Of a stretch of 64,000 nucleotides of DNA, positions 45,866-55,542 are shown in pieces (the stretch's first letter is position 1; each line of letters opens with the position of its first letter). Under the pieces are notes generated by a model, which saw nothing but the letters and a program-made list of their open reading frames with translations, was not told the DNA's origin and did not search any database. The translations under genes and the position numbers were made by a program. Origin of the DNA: Sinorhizobium medicae (GTDB taxonomy: Bacteria; Pseudomonadota; Alphaproteobacteria; Rhizobiales; Rhizobiaceae); assembly GCF_007827695.1 (NCBI RefSeq), contig NZ_VITA01000011.1, positions 124,001-188,000 of the forward strand. Direction: 5' to 3'.

Positions 45866-45966
45866 TGTAAATAAGCAAATAACACACCGAATACGAAATA
45901 TAGCACTAGACAAAACCGGCCGCCTTAAACCATGTTTATTATAGGGGCAAGTTTCGGTGTTACGGC

Positions 45967-46707
45967 ATGACTAATCAACAAGCTGTCCTCAATTTGCTGG
46001 ATATTGTGGAGTATGGAGGTTGCGCAGACCCCGAGCGCTTCTTCGCCCTGATGCGACGAACCTTCAACATCGCGCACCTCTTATACCTGGAAGCGGAGTC
46101 TCTTCCGGATGGTCTGAGAATCTGCCGTCTGCATCACACGTTTGGCGCCTATGCCGCCGAAGTCTACGCCGTACGAGGCCTCCACAGGATCGATCCGATC
46201 CTCAAGCTTGCGCTTGGCGGTGTCAGACCGGTCGAATGGGCGACGGCACGGCGACGCTTTCCGGAGTGCGAGCCACTTTTCGTGGCGGCCGAGGAAATAG
46301 GACTTTCCACTGAGGGTGTCGCCTTGCCGCTGCCTTCGCCCGCCGGCCGCATGGCCCTCCTCGCGATCAGCGCCAACATGTCGCCGGTCGAGTGGTCCGC
46401 CTACCGCCGTTGCCATCTGCGGGATTTCCAACTGGCTGCGAACCTGTTCCATGCATCTATGCTCGAACATTCGGCAATGGCTGGGGCGATGGAAGACGAG
46501 CGCGATCTCCGCCTGACCGGGCGGGAGACCGAGGTCCTGACCTGGTCGGCGGCTGGCAAGAGCTATTGGGAGATTGCGACTATACTCGGCATATCCGAGC
46601 GAACCGTGCGCTTCTTCATGACCAATGCCCGCCGCAAACTGAATGTGGTGTCCAATACTCAAGCTGTAGCCCATGCTGTTCGACACGCGCTGATTCCCAC
46701 CGTCTGA
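45967..46707 (+). CDS. sinR: LuxR-type quorum-sensing regulator SinR
   Basis: The 246-residue LuxR-family activator has an N-terminal autoinducer-binding domain (about 15-165) and a C-terminal HTH (LTGRETEVLTWSAAGKSYWEIATILGIS in segments, then RKLNVVSNTQAVAHAV). In S. meliloti SinR is required for sinI transcription. It lies between dme and sinI, both co-oriented. The ribosome site is weak (GGTG near -10), which may keep levels low. Confidence 0.94.
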   Translation: MTNQQAVLNLLDIVEYGGCADPERFFALMRRTFNIAHLLYLEAESLPDGLRICRLHHTFGAYAAEVYAVRGLHRIDPILKLALGGVRPVEWATARRRFPECEPLFVAAEEIGLSTEGVALPLPSPAGRMALLAISANMSPVEWSAYRRCHLRDFQLAANLFHASMLEHSAMAGAMEDERDLRLTGRETEVLTWSAAGKSYWEIATILGISERTVRFFMTNARRKLNVVSNTQAVAHAVRHALIPTV

Positions 46708-46744
46708 GGGGTTGCCGGTCCGGCACAAGCCCGGCACCAGCAGA

Positions 46745-46766
46745 TTCCCCAAAAATCTATTGGGAA
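46745..46766. promoter_or_regulatory. C4/G3 dyad upstream of sinI (possible ExpR-type site)
   Basis: TTCCCC-N10-TGGGAA is an imperfect dyad about 95 bases before the sinI start. Its core resembles the dyad at 14707-14724. ExpR, a LuxR-type regulator, is known to bind upstream of sinI in S. meliloti; assignment to this site is inference. Confidence 0.4.
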
Positions 46767-46780
46767 AAAATGTAGAAATA

Positions 46781-46800
46781 AACTGTCACTATAGACAGTT
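46781..46800. promoter_or_regulatory. 20-bp lux-box-like dyad upstream of sinI
   Basis: AACTGTC-N6-GACAGTT, perfect 7-bp arms in a 20-bp palindrome, is the size of a LuxR-type binding site. It lies 61 bases before the sinI ATG and is the best candidate for the SinR operator. Confidence 0.65.
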
Positions 46801-46860
46801 ACATGTGTCGTGAGAGCCTGACAGCATCGCTGCATCGCGTAATAACGCATGGAGCGAAAA

Positions 46861-47505
46861 ATGATCAGGATAGTAAACGGAAACGGTCGCAGCCAACATC
46901 CCCAGGCCATCGACGAGATGTTCCGGCTGCGTAAGCGCGTGTTCCACGACTTCTTGAAATGGGACGTAAAAACCGAAGGGGATTGGGAAATCGATCACTA
47001 CGACAAAGCCAATCCGCTCTATGTGATGTCGTACTCGCCGGAAACCGGCAAGATCCGGGGCTCCCTCAGGCTCCTTCCGACACTCGGACCGAATATGCTG
47101 GATGACACCTTCCCTATCCTTCTCGGGGACAATCCGGAAATCCGTAGTGCGTCGGTGTGGGAGTCGAGCCGCTTCTGCATCGACCCTGAAATCTCCCAGG
47201 ACCGGGCATCGAATCAGGTCACGGTGGCCGCCGCCGAGTTGATGTGCGGCGTCGGCGAAATGGGCCTTGCCTCGGGCATCAGCCATATCGTCACCGTCAC
47301 CGACGTGTTCCTCGAGCGGATGTTCCGCCGCATGGGCTGCCCCGGAGAACGCATCGCCGACCCGCACAGGATCGGCTCCGTCTACGCGGTTGCCATTGCC
47401 TGGGAGGTCAGCAGGACCCTGCTCGATACGATGAAGGCGGTAGCGGCCATCGAGGGCACCGTCCTCGAGCAACCGATGTCGCTCGAAACGGCGCGTGCCG
47501 CTTAG
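46861..47505 (+). CDS. sinI: N-acyl-homoserine lactone synthase SinI
   Basis: LuxI-family synthase making long-chain AHLs from S-adenosylmethionine and acyl-ACP (C12-C18 in S. meliloti). Conserved residues are visible: FRLRKRVFHDFLKWDV, the D-Y-D pattern in IDHYDKANP, GSLRLLPT and WESSRFCID. The ATG at 46861 is used because GGAG lies 6 bases before it and overlaps the alternative ATG at 46849; this gives 214 residues. Confidence 0.96.
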   Translation: MIRIVNGNGRSQHPQAIDEMFRLRKRVFHDFLKWDVKTEGDWEIDHYDKANPLYVMSYSPETGKIRGSLRLLPTLGPNMLDDTFPILLGDNPEIRSASVWESSRFCIDPEISQDRASNQVTVAAAELMCGVGEMGLASGISHIVTVTDVFLERMFRRMGCPGERIADPHRIGSVYAVAIAWEVSRTLLDTMKAVAAIEGTVLEQPMSLETARAA

Positions 47506-47515
47506 CGAATTTCCG

Positions 47516-47536
47516 GGCCGTGCAGTTCGCACGGCC
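47516..47536 (+). terminator. Hairpin after sinI
   Basis: Perfect 8-bp stem GGCCGTGC/GCACGGCC with a 5-nt loop, 11 bases after the sinI stop. No T-run, so possibly a weak or Rho-assisted terminator. Confidence 0.5.
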
Positions 47537-47690
47537 AACAGCTTCATTCAGGGGTCTTGCGCATAGATCGGGTGAGGAATGTTGTGTAACGCAAACGTCC
47601 TCTCCCGTTGCACCATCTCGTTAACATCCTATGATGGAGGGGACAGGCGGACATATCGGCAACGCTCCGCCGCAATGCAGGAAGAATTAC

Positions 47691-48824
47691 GTGTCCTCGT
47701 CCCTCCAGGTGGCGTTCAATGCCCGGCCAATCGCGGCGGTTCTCGTAACTCTGGCGCTGGCGACAGCCAGCCCGGCCTCCGCATCCGGCGTCTGCGAGCG
47801 CCTGGGCGCCCGTCTCGCCGGCCTTCAGACTGAATTCACGACGACCGCCAGCCTGCGCGATTTTACCGGCGCGGTCTCCCGCCAGAATATCGAATTGCGC
47901 CGCGCCAAGAACGAACGCCGCCGAATGGACTGCAGCAGCGACAGCGTCATCGTCATCGGCGGCAATGACGAGGCCGCTTGCGGCGACCTCGAAACCACGA
48001 TCGCGCGGATGGAGGAAAATCTGCGGAACCTCAAGGCGCAGCGGAGGCATCTGATCGGCGGAGGAGGCGACGAAATCCGCCGGCGCATTCTCGCCGCCAT
48101 GGAACTCAACGGCTGCTCCGGAATGCCGTCCGACGGTTGGAACGGGCAATACGGCGATAGCGGTTTTGCCAACGCGTCCGCGTCGGAGGAGACCGAGGTT
48201 CGCCGGAACATTCTCCGGGACCTGCCGCCGGACAGCGATGCCTATCCGCTTCTGCTCGACGGCCCCGGCGAAGACGTTCCGCTCATCGAACACGATTTCG
48301 CCGGGAGCCTGAGGACCATGTGCGTAAGAACGTGCGATGGCGCCTTCTTTCCCATCTCCTCGCATGCCACACCGGCAAATTTCGGCCGCGACGCCGATCT
48401 ATGCCGCGCGCGCTGCCCCGGCGCGGAGACGGAGCTTTACTACCATGTCCTCGAGACGGAAGAAGCCGATCGGATGGTTTCTGCATCGACCGGCCGGCCC
48501 TATACGGAGCTTCCAACCGCCTTCGCCTACCGCGCACGTGGCGCCGGTTCACCCGGCATCTGTGGCTGTCAGGTGCCGGACCCCACAGCAACTGCCGTTG
48601 ATCAAAAGTCCGGCTCCGCCGGCCGGCTCACCGTTGTCAGCCCCTCCGTCGTAACGATCGGCCCCAAAAAGGAAGCGCCGGCAAAGCCGATCGAAGAGAG
48701 ACCCTACGACCCGGCAAAAAGCAAGGTGCGCGTCGTGGGGCCAACCTTCCTCCCGCAACAGGAGAGTGCGATCGATCTCGAGCATCCGCTTGGGCCGACC
48801 TATCAGCCGCTGCAGGAAAATTGA
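47691..48824 (+). CDS. Exported DUF2865 protein
   Basis: The 377-residue protein starts, on my reading, at a GTG at 47691 with GGAAG 7 bases upstream; this leads straight into a signal peptide (AAVLVTLALATASPASASG). An in-frame ATG at 47631 would put 20 residues before it. The mature part has a coiled coil (about 45-120) and the cysteine-rich DUF2865 core (MCVRTCDGAFFPIS, LCRARCPGAETELYY). Its C terminus is proline-rich and charged. The family is common in rhizobia and of unknown function. Confidence 0.75.
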   Translation: MSSSLQVAFNARPIAAVLVTLALATASPASASGVCERLGARLAGLQTEFTTTASLRDFTGAVSRQNIELRRAKNERRRMDCSSDSVIVIGGNDEAACGDLETTIARMEENLRNLKAQRRHLIGGGGDEIRRRILAAMELNGCSGMPSDGWNGQYGDSGFANASASEETEVRRNILRDLPPDSDAYPLLLDGPGEDVPLIEHDFAGSLRTMCVRTCDGAFFPISSHATPANFGRDADLCRARCPGAETELYYHVLETEEADRMVSASTGRPYTELPTAFAYRARGAGSPGICGCQVPDPTATAVDQKSGSAGRLTVVSPSVVTIGPKKEAPAKPIEERPYDPAKSKVRVVGPTFLPQQESAIDLEHPLGPTYQPLQEN

Positions 48825-48832
48825 AAGGGAAT

Positions 48833-48888
48833 GCTCTAGAGCAATACCGGGAAAAGTGCGCAGCGGATTTCCGTCCGGAATCGCGTAC
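48833..48888. repeat. Degenerate intergenic repeat of the GGGAAAAGTG type
   Basis: The element carries CTAGAGCAATACCGGGAAAAGTG and GATTTCCGTCC, the same layout as the elements near 22918 and 58815. It lies between the convergent DUF2865 gene and bluB. Confidence 0.45.
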
Positions 48889-48938
48889 ACGCGAAAGGTC
48901 AGAGCAATTTCGCAATTCGGAAAAAAGCTCCCACCGAA

Positions 48939-49685
<747 letters not shown>

Positions 49686-49689
49686 CTAT

Positions 49690-49882
49690 CTCGCCAGGCC
49701 GGTCTTCTGACTTCGGATCATCCGCTCCCGCCGCCTTCCCAAATCACTTTAAAATTCAGTGGCAAAGCTCTGAAAAGATTCAGAGCCTGTTTTTGGCGAG
49801 AACGTCCCCTTCACAGCGTTGGGCACGTGCCGGAACTGCACCGGCTTCCCGATTCTCCCACATAAAAGCGGGCACCTGACGG
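49690..49882 (-). promoter_or_regulatory. Cobalamin (B12) riboswitch upstream of bluB
   Basis: The minus strand shows the conserved core GGAAGCCGGTGC-N4-CCGGCACGTGCCCAACGCTGT (in parts) and ends with the B12-box-like AGTCAGAAGACCGGCCTGG at about 49693-49713. The order and spacing match the Cobalamin riboswitch family. It lies about 60-250 bases before the bluB start. Confidence 0.92.
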
Positions 49883-49932
49883 CTGTCATATGGCCACAGG
49901 TACCAGCGAAACGCAAGGCGGCGGGCAAGGCC

Positions 49933-50754
49933 TCAGAGCGGCGCTTGCGGATGAGGCGAGGCGTCATAGGCGCCCCAGATCGACTGATCGAAGCAGATGA
50001 CGGAACCCGTCATGAGTCCGGATTCCGCCGATGAAAGATAGGCGCTTGCGCGTGCGACTTCGGCGGGATCGACGAGGCGACCAAAGGGTTGGCTCGACGC
50101 CGCTGCCTCCAGCCAATTCGCCGGCGCACCGTGATATTCGCGCTGGATCCGATCCTCGCCTTCGGATGCCATCCAGCCTATGTTCAGACCGTTGACGCGG
50201 ATCCGGTTGCGCAGGACCGCGTAGGCCGTGTTTTTGGTCAGGGTTTCCAGCGCACCCTTGGATGCACAATAGGCGGCTATGAAAGGTTGGCCCGCCTTCG
50301 CCGACATCGAACCGATGTTGACGATCGTGCCCTCGGTTTTCTCGCGCCGCATTACTTTAACCGCCTCCTGCATGAGGAAGAACGGCGCCCGCACATTGAC
50401 CGCGAACATCCGGTCGAACAGCTCCGGGCTGGTGTCGAGGATCGTACCCCGATCCGTGATTGCTGCGGCGTTGACCAGCGCATCGACACGGCCGAAGCTG
50501 CGATCGCAGGCCGCAACGACGGCACGGGCATCGTCCACTCGCTCGAGATCCGCCGGTACGTAAATGACCTTCGCACCCGTCGAAGCCGCGATCTCGGCAG
50601 CTTTCGCCTCGCCCTTCGCCGCGTTACGTCCGCAAATGACGACCCCTTCGGCGCCACGCTCTGCTAAGAGTGCGGCAATCGTGGCACCGAGCCCTTGCGT
50701 TCCGCCGGTCACAATTGCGATTTTCCCGTCCAGACGGGCGTGGTCCGTGCTCAT
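49933..50754 (-). CDS. Short-chain dehydrogenase/reductase
   Basis: The 273-residue classical SDR has cofactor motif TGGTQGLG, NAAA, catalytic Ser in NIGSMSA and YCASK. The ATG at 50754 follows GAGGGAGGG; the longer frame has no site. It ends 51 bases before the riboswitch and is unlikely to be linked to it. The substrate (sugar or polyol type) cannot be told. Confidence 0.88.
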   Translation of the reverse strand: MSTDHARLDGKIAIVTGGTQGLGATIAALLAERGAEGVVICGRNAAKGEAKAAEIAASTGAKVIYVPADLERVDDARAVVAACDRSFGRVDALVNAAAITDRGTILDTSPELFDRMFAVNVRAPFFLMQEAVKVMRREKTEGTIVNIGSMSAKAGQPFIAAYCASKGALETLTKNTAYAVLRNRIRVNGLNIGWMASEGEDRIQREYHGAPANWLEAAASSQPFGRLVDPAEVARASAYLSSAESGLMTGSVICFDQSIWGAYDASPHPQAPL

Positions 50755-50896
50755 GGTAAATCCCTCCTCCCTCTTCAATTCCGGCTTCCGAACGGGCGGC
50801 GACACGCCCTTCCCGTAGCTTTGCGTCGTCGCCAACCGTTAGGCAAGAGCGTCCGCTGGACGTTCAGCTTCTGGAAGGCAAACAAGGCTGGTTGCG

Positions 50897-52630
50897 TCAC
50901 CGTCGTGCAGCCGCCGTGCTGGCCAGCAAATCCAGGATTTCCTTGTCTCCCGATTCGCGGGCCAGGTCCCGGATTGATGGGCCGCCGGGATCGCGCCGCG
51001 CGAGATTTGCCCCTCGCCCCATCAGCAGCTTGACCACATTCTTGCGGCTGCCTGCGACCGCGAAGGCAAGCGGTGTCATCCAGTCGCGCCGCGGGTCAGG
51101 GCTGCCGCCACCGCGAAACTCGCCGAACGTCATCTCCAGCTGTTCCGGCTGCGCATCGAGCATTGCCCCCACCCGCTCGGCATTGCCGAAAGCCGCAGCA
51201 GCGAAGACATCAAGCGGCTGGGTTATGAGATAGCGCACCATCTCCTCCTTGCCGTTATACTCAGCCCACCCGATAGGCGGCGCCTGATGATACGGGTCAC
51301 GGAGCGTCGGGTCGGCACCGTTTTCGATCAGGCGCTTCGCCATCGCGAGGTCTCCGTGCAGTGCCGCTTCATGAAGAGGCGTGCGGGACGTCATCCGGTT
51401 GACGTTGAATCCAAGCGCCAGCATCAGCGAAACCTGGCCATGCCGACCGTCACCCGCCGCCTCATGCAGCAGTGAGGGATGTGCCTCTTCCACGTGCACT
51501 ACAAGATCCGGTCTCGCGCACACCAACTCCATGGCCTCATCGTGCCGCTCAGCGCCAATCGCCCGAATCAGCCGATCGATGTAAGACAGCTCCACGCGCC
51601 GTGCACCGCGCGACGCAAGGAAGTCGGCGAGAGCATCATCGCCGCCGAGCTTCGCCCATTCATAGGGGCTTCGGCCCCGAACGATCCGGTTCCCATCGGC
51701 TCCGTGTTCCACCAGAAGTCGGACACGCTCCGGCATTCTCTTCTCCAGCGCCCAGGCCAGCTGATAGTCAAAGACCCTTTCGCTATTGGCGACGAGGCGA
51801 CCATCCTCGCGCAGGAGCCAGTTGTTTCGATCACTCGGCTTCAAGCCGTACTCGAGCAGCAGCGAGAGGCAGGTGTTGTCCGGTTCGAACATGCAGTTGT
51901 AAAGCGCCTGGCTGTCGTTCGGTTCGGCGCCCGCATCCAGAAGCAGCCGGGCGAAGGCACGGCGGTCGGGATGCTCCGGCTGCCGTTCCTTTCCCGCCTC
52001 GCCCTGTCCAAACACCCCTGTCAGCGCAGTGAAGCGGTACTGCCCATCATCGAGCCAGAAAGCGTTCGGATCTGCGCCGCGCCCGATCAGAAGGCGCGCT
52101 GCTTCGAACGACGATCTGCCGGGTATTCGGGCATAGGCTGCATAGAGCAATGGCTCCCAATCGTAGGGCCCGCCTTTGTATCCGATCAGCTGCGGTTCGC
52201 TGTCGAGCCAACGGCCGACAGCGGCGGCATCGCCGAGAGCCGCAGCGACATGAATGCTCTCATCGGCGATTTCCGGATGCGCATGCAATAGTTCCAGAGC
52301 TTCGCCGAAGCGCTCGGGATCGGCCGGAACTTCGCCGAAGTAGGACAGTGTAGCGAGCGAAAGAAACCTTTTGGCCAACCGTTCAGCCGAGTGTTCGCCC
52401 CCGCGGGTCCCCGTCAGGTGTGCCCTCAGCTTAGTCCAACCGGAGAAACCGAATTCACGCGCCAGCACAAGCTGAACCTCCTGCAACCCTATGGCATGCG
52501 GATCTGCGAAATAGGGTTTGACGCGTTGAAAAGTGGCGCCGTCTCCCGCCTTGAACGCTTTGAGAAGGGCCTTTGCCTGCTTGCGGATCGATTCGAGACT
52601 GGCGTTGGCTGGAAGATCACGCGTGATCAT
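50897..52630 (-). CDS. Ankyrin-repeat protein
   Basis: The 577-residue cytoplasmic protein has an N-terminal region (SLESIRKQAKALLKAFKAGD, then REFGFSGWTKLRAHL) like that of a family of bacterial ankyrin proteins. Several ankyrin repeats follow at about 155-220, 300-340, 385-450 and 510-570 (RTPLHEAALHGDLAMAKRLIENGADPTL in segments). AAGGAGG lies 5 bases before the ATG, a strong site. Binding partner unknown. Confidence 0.85.
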   Translation of the reverse strand: MITRDLPANASLESIRKQAKALLKAFKAGDGATFQRVKPYFADPHAIGLQEVQLVLAREFGFSGWTKLRAHLTGTRGGEHSAERLAKRFLSLATLSYFGEVPADPERFGEALELLHAHPEIADESIHVAAALGDAAAVGRWLDSEPQLIGYKGGPYDWEPLLYAAYARIPGRSSFEAARLLIGRGADPNAFWLDDGQYRFTALTGVFGQGEAGKERQPEHPDRRAFARLLLDAGAEPNDSQALYNCMFEPDNTCLSLLLEYGLKPSDRNNWLLREDGRLVANSERVFDYQLAWALEKRMPERVRLLVEHGADGNRIVRGRSPYEWAKLGGDDALADFLASRGARRVELSYIDRLIRAIGAERHDEAMELVCARPDLVVHVEEAHPSLLHEAAGDGRHGQVSLMLALGFNVNRMTSRTPLHEAALHGDLAMAKRLIENGADPTLRDPYHQAPPIGWAEYNGKEEMVRYLITQPLDVFAAAAFGNAERVGAMLDAQPEQLEMTFGEFRGGGSPDPRRDWMTPLAFAVAGSRKNVVKLLMGRGANLARRDPGGPSIRDLARESGDKEILDLLASTAAARR

Positions 52631-52791
52631 GAAAACCTCCTTTCATTCACGTCCGGTATCCGCGCCCACAGACAGAAAGAAGGTGAGAAAATTATCGAGG
52701 TAGACAGGTGGGCCTTGCCCTTCCCGCGGATCGGATGCGCCCTGCGAACGTCGAATCCGCTAGCATGGCTCCGCAGCCTTGTCCAGCTGTG

Positions 52792-53619
52792 CTATCGCTC
52801 CGGTTGATAACGCACGAAGGCGAAGGCCTCGCCGGAGGGAGACCAGTTCGGTACGTTCATCGTCCCCTGCCCGCCGAAGAGCTCGAGCAGGATGCGCGCA
52901 TTGCCGCCGTCCGGATCCATCAGGCGGAGACGCACGTCCAGGTCGCGCGGATGATCGAAGACATCGCCGTCATAAGAGAGCACGAGCAGGTGCCTGCCGT
53001 CCGGGGACGGATGCGGAAACCAGTCGCCATAGGGGTTATTGGTGACCCGCTCGACATCGCTGCCATCCGGCCTCACCCGCCAGATCTGCATGCGGCCGCT
53101 GCGGCTCGAGTTGAAGTAGATCCATTCTCCGTCCGGAGACCAGTCCGGCCCATCATTGCGGCCCTCGCCCTGCGTGAGCCGTCGCTCATCACCGCCCTCG
53201 ACCGAGACCGTGTAAATGTCAAAAACCTGGTCCCGGATGCCGCAATAGGTCAGTGTCCGGCCGTCGGGCGACCAGCCGTGCCAGTAGGATGGAAGATTGC
53301 TTGTGACGAGCCTTGGTGCGCCGCCGCCAAGGGGGAGCAGGTAAATCGCCGACTTGCCGAATTCCGTCTTGTCGCTGATTGCAAGCGTGCTTCCGTCGGG
53401 CGAGATGCCGTGATCATTGTTGCATTCTCGGGCAAAACCCGTGTCAATCGCCACCGGCTCGGAGCCATCGAAGCGCAACCGATAGAGCCTGCCATCTCCG
53501 TTGATGATGAGGAACTTGCCGTCCGGCGACCAGTTCGGTGCCTCGACCAGCCGTTCCGTCTGCCAAACGACACGCGCCTCGCCCGTCGCCACGTCGAAGA
53601 CCTCCACCGAGCTGCGCAT
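52792..53619 (-). CDS. TolB-like beta-propeller (PD40) protein
   Basis: The 275-residue protein is made of about six TolB/PD40 beta-propeller blades; the signature WSPDGK/SPDG recurs (APNWSPDGKF, HGISPDGS, HGWSPDGRT, DWSPDGEW, HPSPDGRH, NWSPSGE). It has no signal peptide, so unlike TolB it should be cytoplasmic. Its ATG lies 2 bases after the nadE stop, which makes the two an operon. Function unknown. Confidence 0.85.
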   Translation of the reverse strand: MRSSVEVFDVATGEARVVWQTERLVEAPNWSPDGKFLIINGDGRLYRLRFDGSEPVAIDTGFARECNNDHGISPDGSTLAISDKTEFGKSAIYLLPLGGGAPRLVTSNLPSYWHGWSPDGRTLTYCGIRDQVFDIYTVSVEGGDERRLTQGEGRNDGPDWSPDGEWIYFNSSRSGRMQIWRVRPDGSDVERVTNNPYGDWFPHPSPDGRHLLVLSYDGDVFDHPRDLDVRLRLMDPDGGNARILLELFGGQGTMNVPNWSPSGEAFAFVRYQPER

Positions 53620-53621
53620 GA

Positions 53622-55304
53622 TTATCCCCTGTCGCGGAACCGGTTGGTAATGGGATAGCGCCGATCGCGGCCGAAGTTCTTCCTGGTGATCTTCACACCT
53701 GGGGCCGATTGCCGACGCTTGTATTCCGCAATGTAGAGCAGATGCTCGATCCTGTGGACCGTCGCCTCCTCATGTCCCCGTGCGACGACATCCTCCGTGC
53801 TCATCTCCTTCTCGACCAGGCATTCGAGAATGTCGTCGAGCACCGGATAAGGCGGCAGCGAGTCCTGGTCCGTCTGGTCGGGGCGGAGTTCGGCTGACGG
53901 CGCCTTGTCGATGATGTTCTGCGGGATGACTTCACCCGAAGGCCCCAGCGCTCCCGGCGGCACCGTGCCATTGCGCCAGCGTGCCAGCGCATAAACCTGC
54001 ATCTTGTACAGATCCTTGATCGGGTTGAAACCGCCGTTCATGTCCCCGTAAAGCGTGGCGTAGCCGACCGACATCTCGGATTTGTTACCCGTCGTCACCA
54101 CCATGGAGCCGAACTTGTTGGATATCGCCATCAGGATCGTCCCGCGCGTGCGGCTCTGAAGGTTCTCCTCGGTAATGCCCGCTTCGGTACCCTCGAACAT
54201 ATCGGAGAGCGCGCTGAGAAAGCCCTCGACGGGCTCCTCGATAGCAACGATGTCGTAGCGGCAGCCGAGGGCCCTGGCGCATGCCTCGGCATCCTGCAAC
54301 GACTCGCGCGAGGTGTAGCGGTATGGCAGCATGACAGTGCGGACCCGCTCCTCGCCCAACGCATCCACCGCAAGTGCAGTGCAGATTGCCGAATCGATCC
54401 CGCCGGAAAGGCCAAGCACAACATTACGAAAACCGTTCTTGTTGACGTAATCCCGGAAGCCCAGCATGCAGGCGCGATAATCCGCTTCCTCTCCTTCCGG
54501 TACGCGTGACTTCAATCCGTTGCCGGAGACCCAGCCATCCGCACCCCTTCTCCATTCGGATACGGCGACGGCCTCCTCGAACTGGCTCATCTGGAAGGCC
54601 AGTGACTTGTCCGCGTTGAAGGCAAAGCTCGCGCCGTCGAAAACCAGTTCGTCCTGACCGCCGAGCTGGTTGGCATAGATCATCGGCAGCCCGGTTTCGA
54701 TCACTTGCCTCAGGACCACCTGATGACGCACGTCCAGCTTGCCGCGATAATAGGGCGAGCCGTTCGGTGAAAGAAGAATCTCTGCGCCACTCTCCGCAAG
54801 GGTCTCGCAAACGCCGAGATCGCCCCATATGTCCTCGCATACGGGTATACCGATGCGCACGCCGCGGAAGTTCACCGGCCCGGGCATTTCGCCCGCATCG
54901 AAGACGCGTTTCTCGTCAAACTCGCCGTAGTTCGGCAAGTCCACCTTGTCGCGGACGGCGATGATCTTGCCGCCATCGAGCACCGCCACGGAATTGTGCC
55001 GGAGGGCGGCCGCCTGTCTCGGGAAGCCGATAACGATGCCCGGCCCACCATCTGCCGTCTCTGCGGCGAGCTTCTCTACGGCCTGTTCGCAAGCGCTCAG
55101 GAAGGCGGGCTTCAGAACAAGGTCTTCGGGCGGGTAGCCGGACAGGAAGAGCTCGGTAAAGAGCAGCAGGTCGGCGCCCTCGCGCGCCGCCGCCGCCCGC
55201 GCCTCGCGCGCCTTTGTCATATTGCCGGCAATGTCTCCGACTGTTGGATTGAGCTGTGCTACGGCGATCCGTAGCGTTGAGGGAGCGGCTTTCTGTGCAG
55301 TCAT
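53622..55304 (-). CDS. nadE: Glutamine-dependent NAD+ synthetase
   Basis: The enzyme amidates nicotinic acid adenine dinucleotide to NAD+ using glutamine. The 560-residue, two-domain protein has an N-terminal nitrilase-type glutaminase with Glu51, Lys120 and Cys156 (IPVCEDIWGD) and a C-terminal synthetase with the PP-loop LGLSGGIDSA and TTGNKSEMSVGYATLYGDM (segments). It is the first gene before the beta-propeller gene. Confidence 0.95.
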   Translation of the reverse strand: MTAQKAAPSTLRIAVAQLNPTVGDIAGNMTKAREARAAAAREGADLLLFTELFLSGYPPEDLVLKPAFLSACEQAVEKLAAETADGGPGIVIGFPRQAAALRHNSVAVLDGGKIIAVRDKVDLPNYGEFDEKRVFDAGEMPGPVNFRGVRIGIPVCEDIWGDLGVCETLAESGAEILLSPNGSPYYRGKLDVRHQVVLRQVIETGLPMIYANQLGGQDELVFDGASFAFNADKSLAFQMSQFEEAVAVSEWRRGADGWVSGNGLKSRVPEGEEADYRACMLGFRDYVNKNGFRNVVLGLSGGIDSAICTALAVDALGEERVRTVMLPYRYTSRESLQDAEACARALGCRYDIVAIEEPVEGFLSALSDMFEGTEAGITEENLQSRTRGTILMAISNKFGSMVVTTGNKSEMSVGYATLYGDMNGGFNPIKDLYKMQVYALARWRNGTVPPGALGPSGEVIPQNIIDKAPSAELRPDQTDQDSLPPYPVLDDILECLVEKEMSTEDVVARGHEEATVHRIEHLLYIAEYKRRQSAPGVKITRKNFGRDRRYPITNRFRDRG

Positions 55305-55542
55305 GAATGGGCCCGTCGTCTCTCGTCAGCGAATGCATGTGTCGTTCGCGTTGTTCTTACCGCATCCCGCGGCAAAAAACCCAGACTCAATCCATTTCAG
55401 AAGGAAAAATCCGAAAAGATCCGCGATTTCGGACCCTTACGGAAATCTTTCACGGCTCCGGGAACCCGGCGACGACGGCGCCGTTTCCGCCATTCATCCT
55501 CTGTTCAAGATGACACCCGTATGACGGTAGAGTGAAATATTT

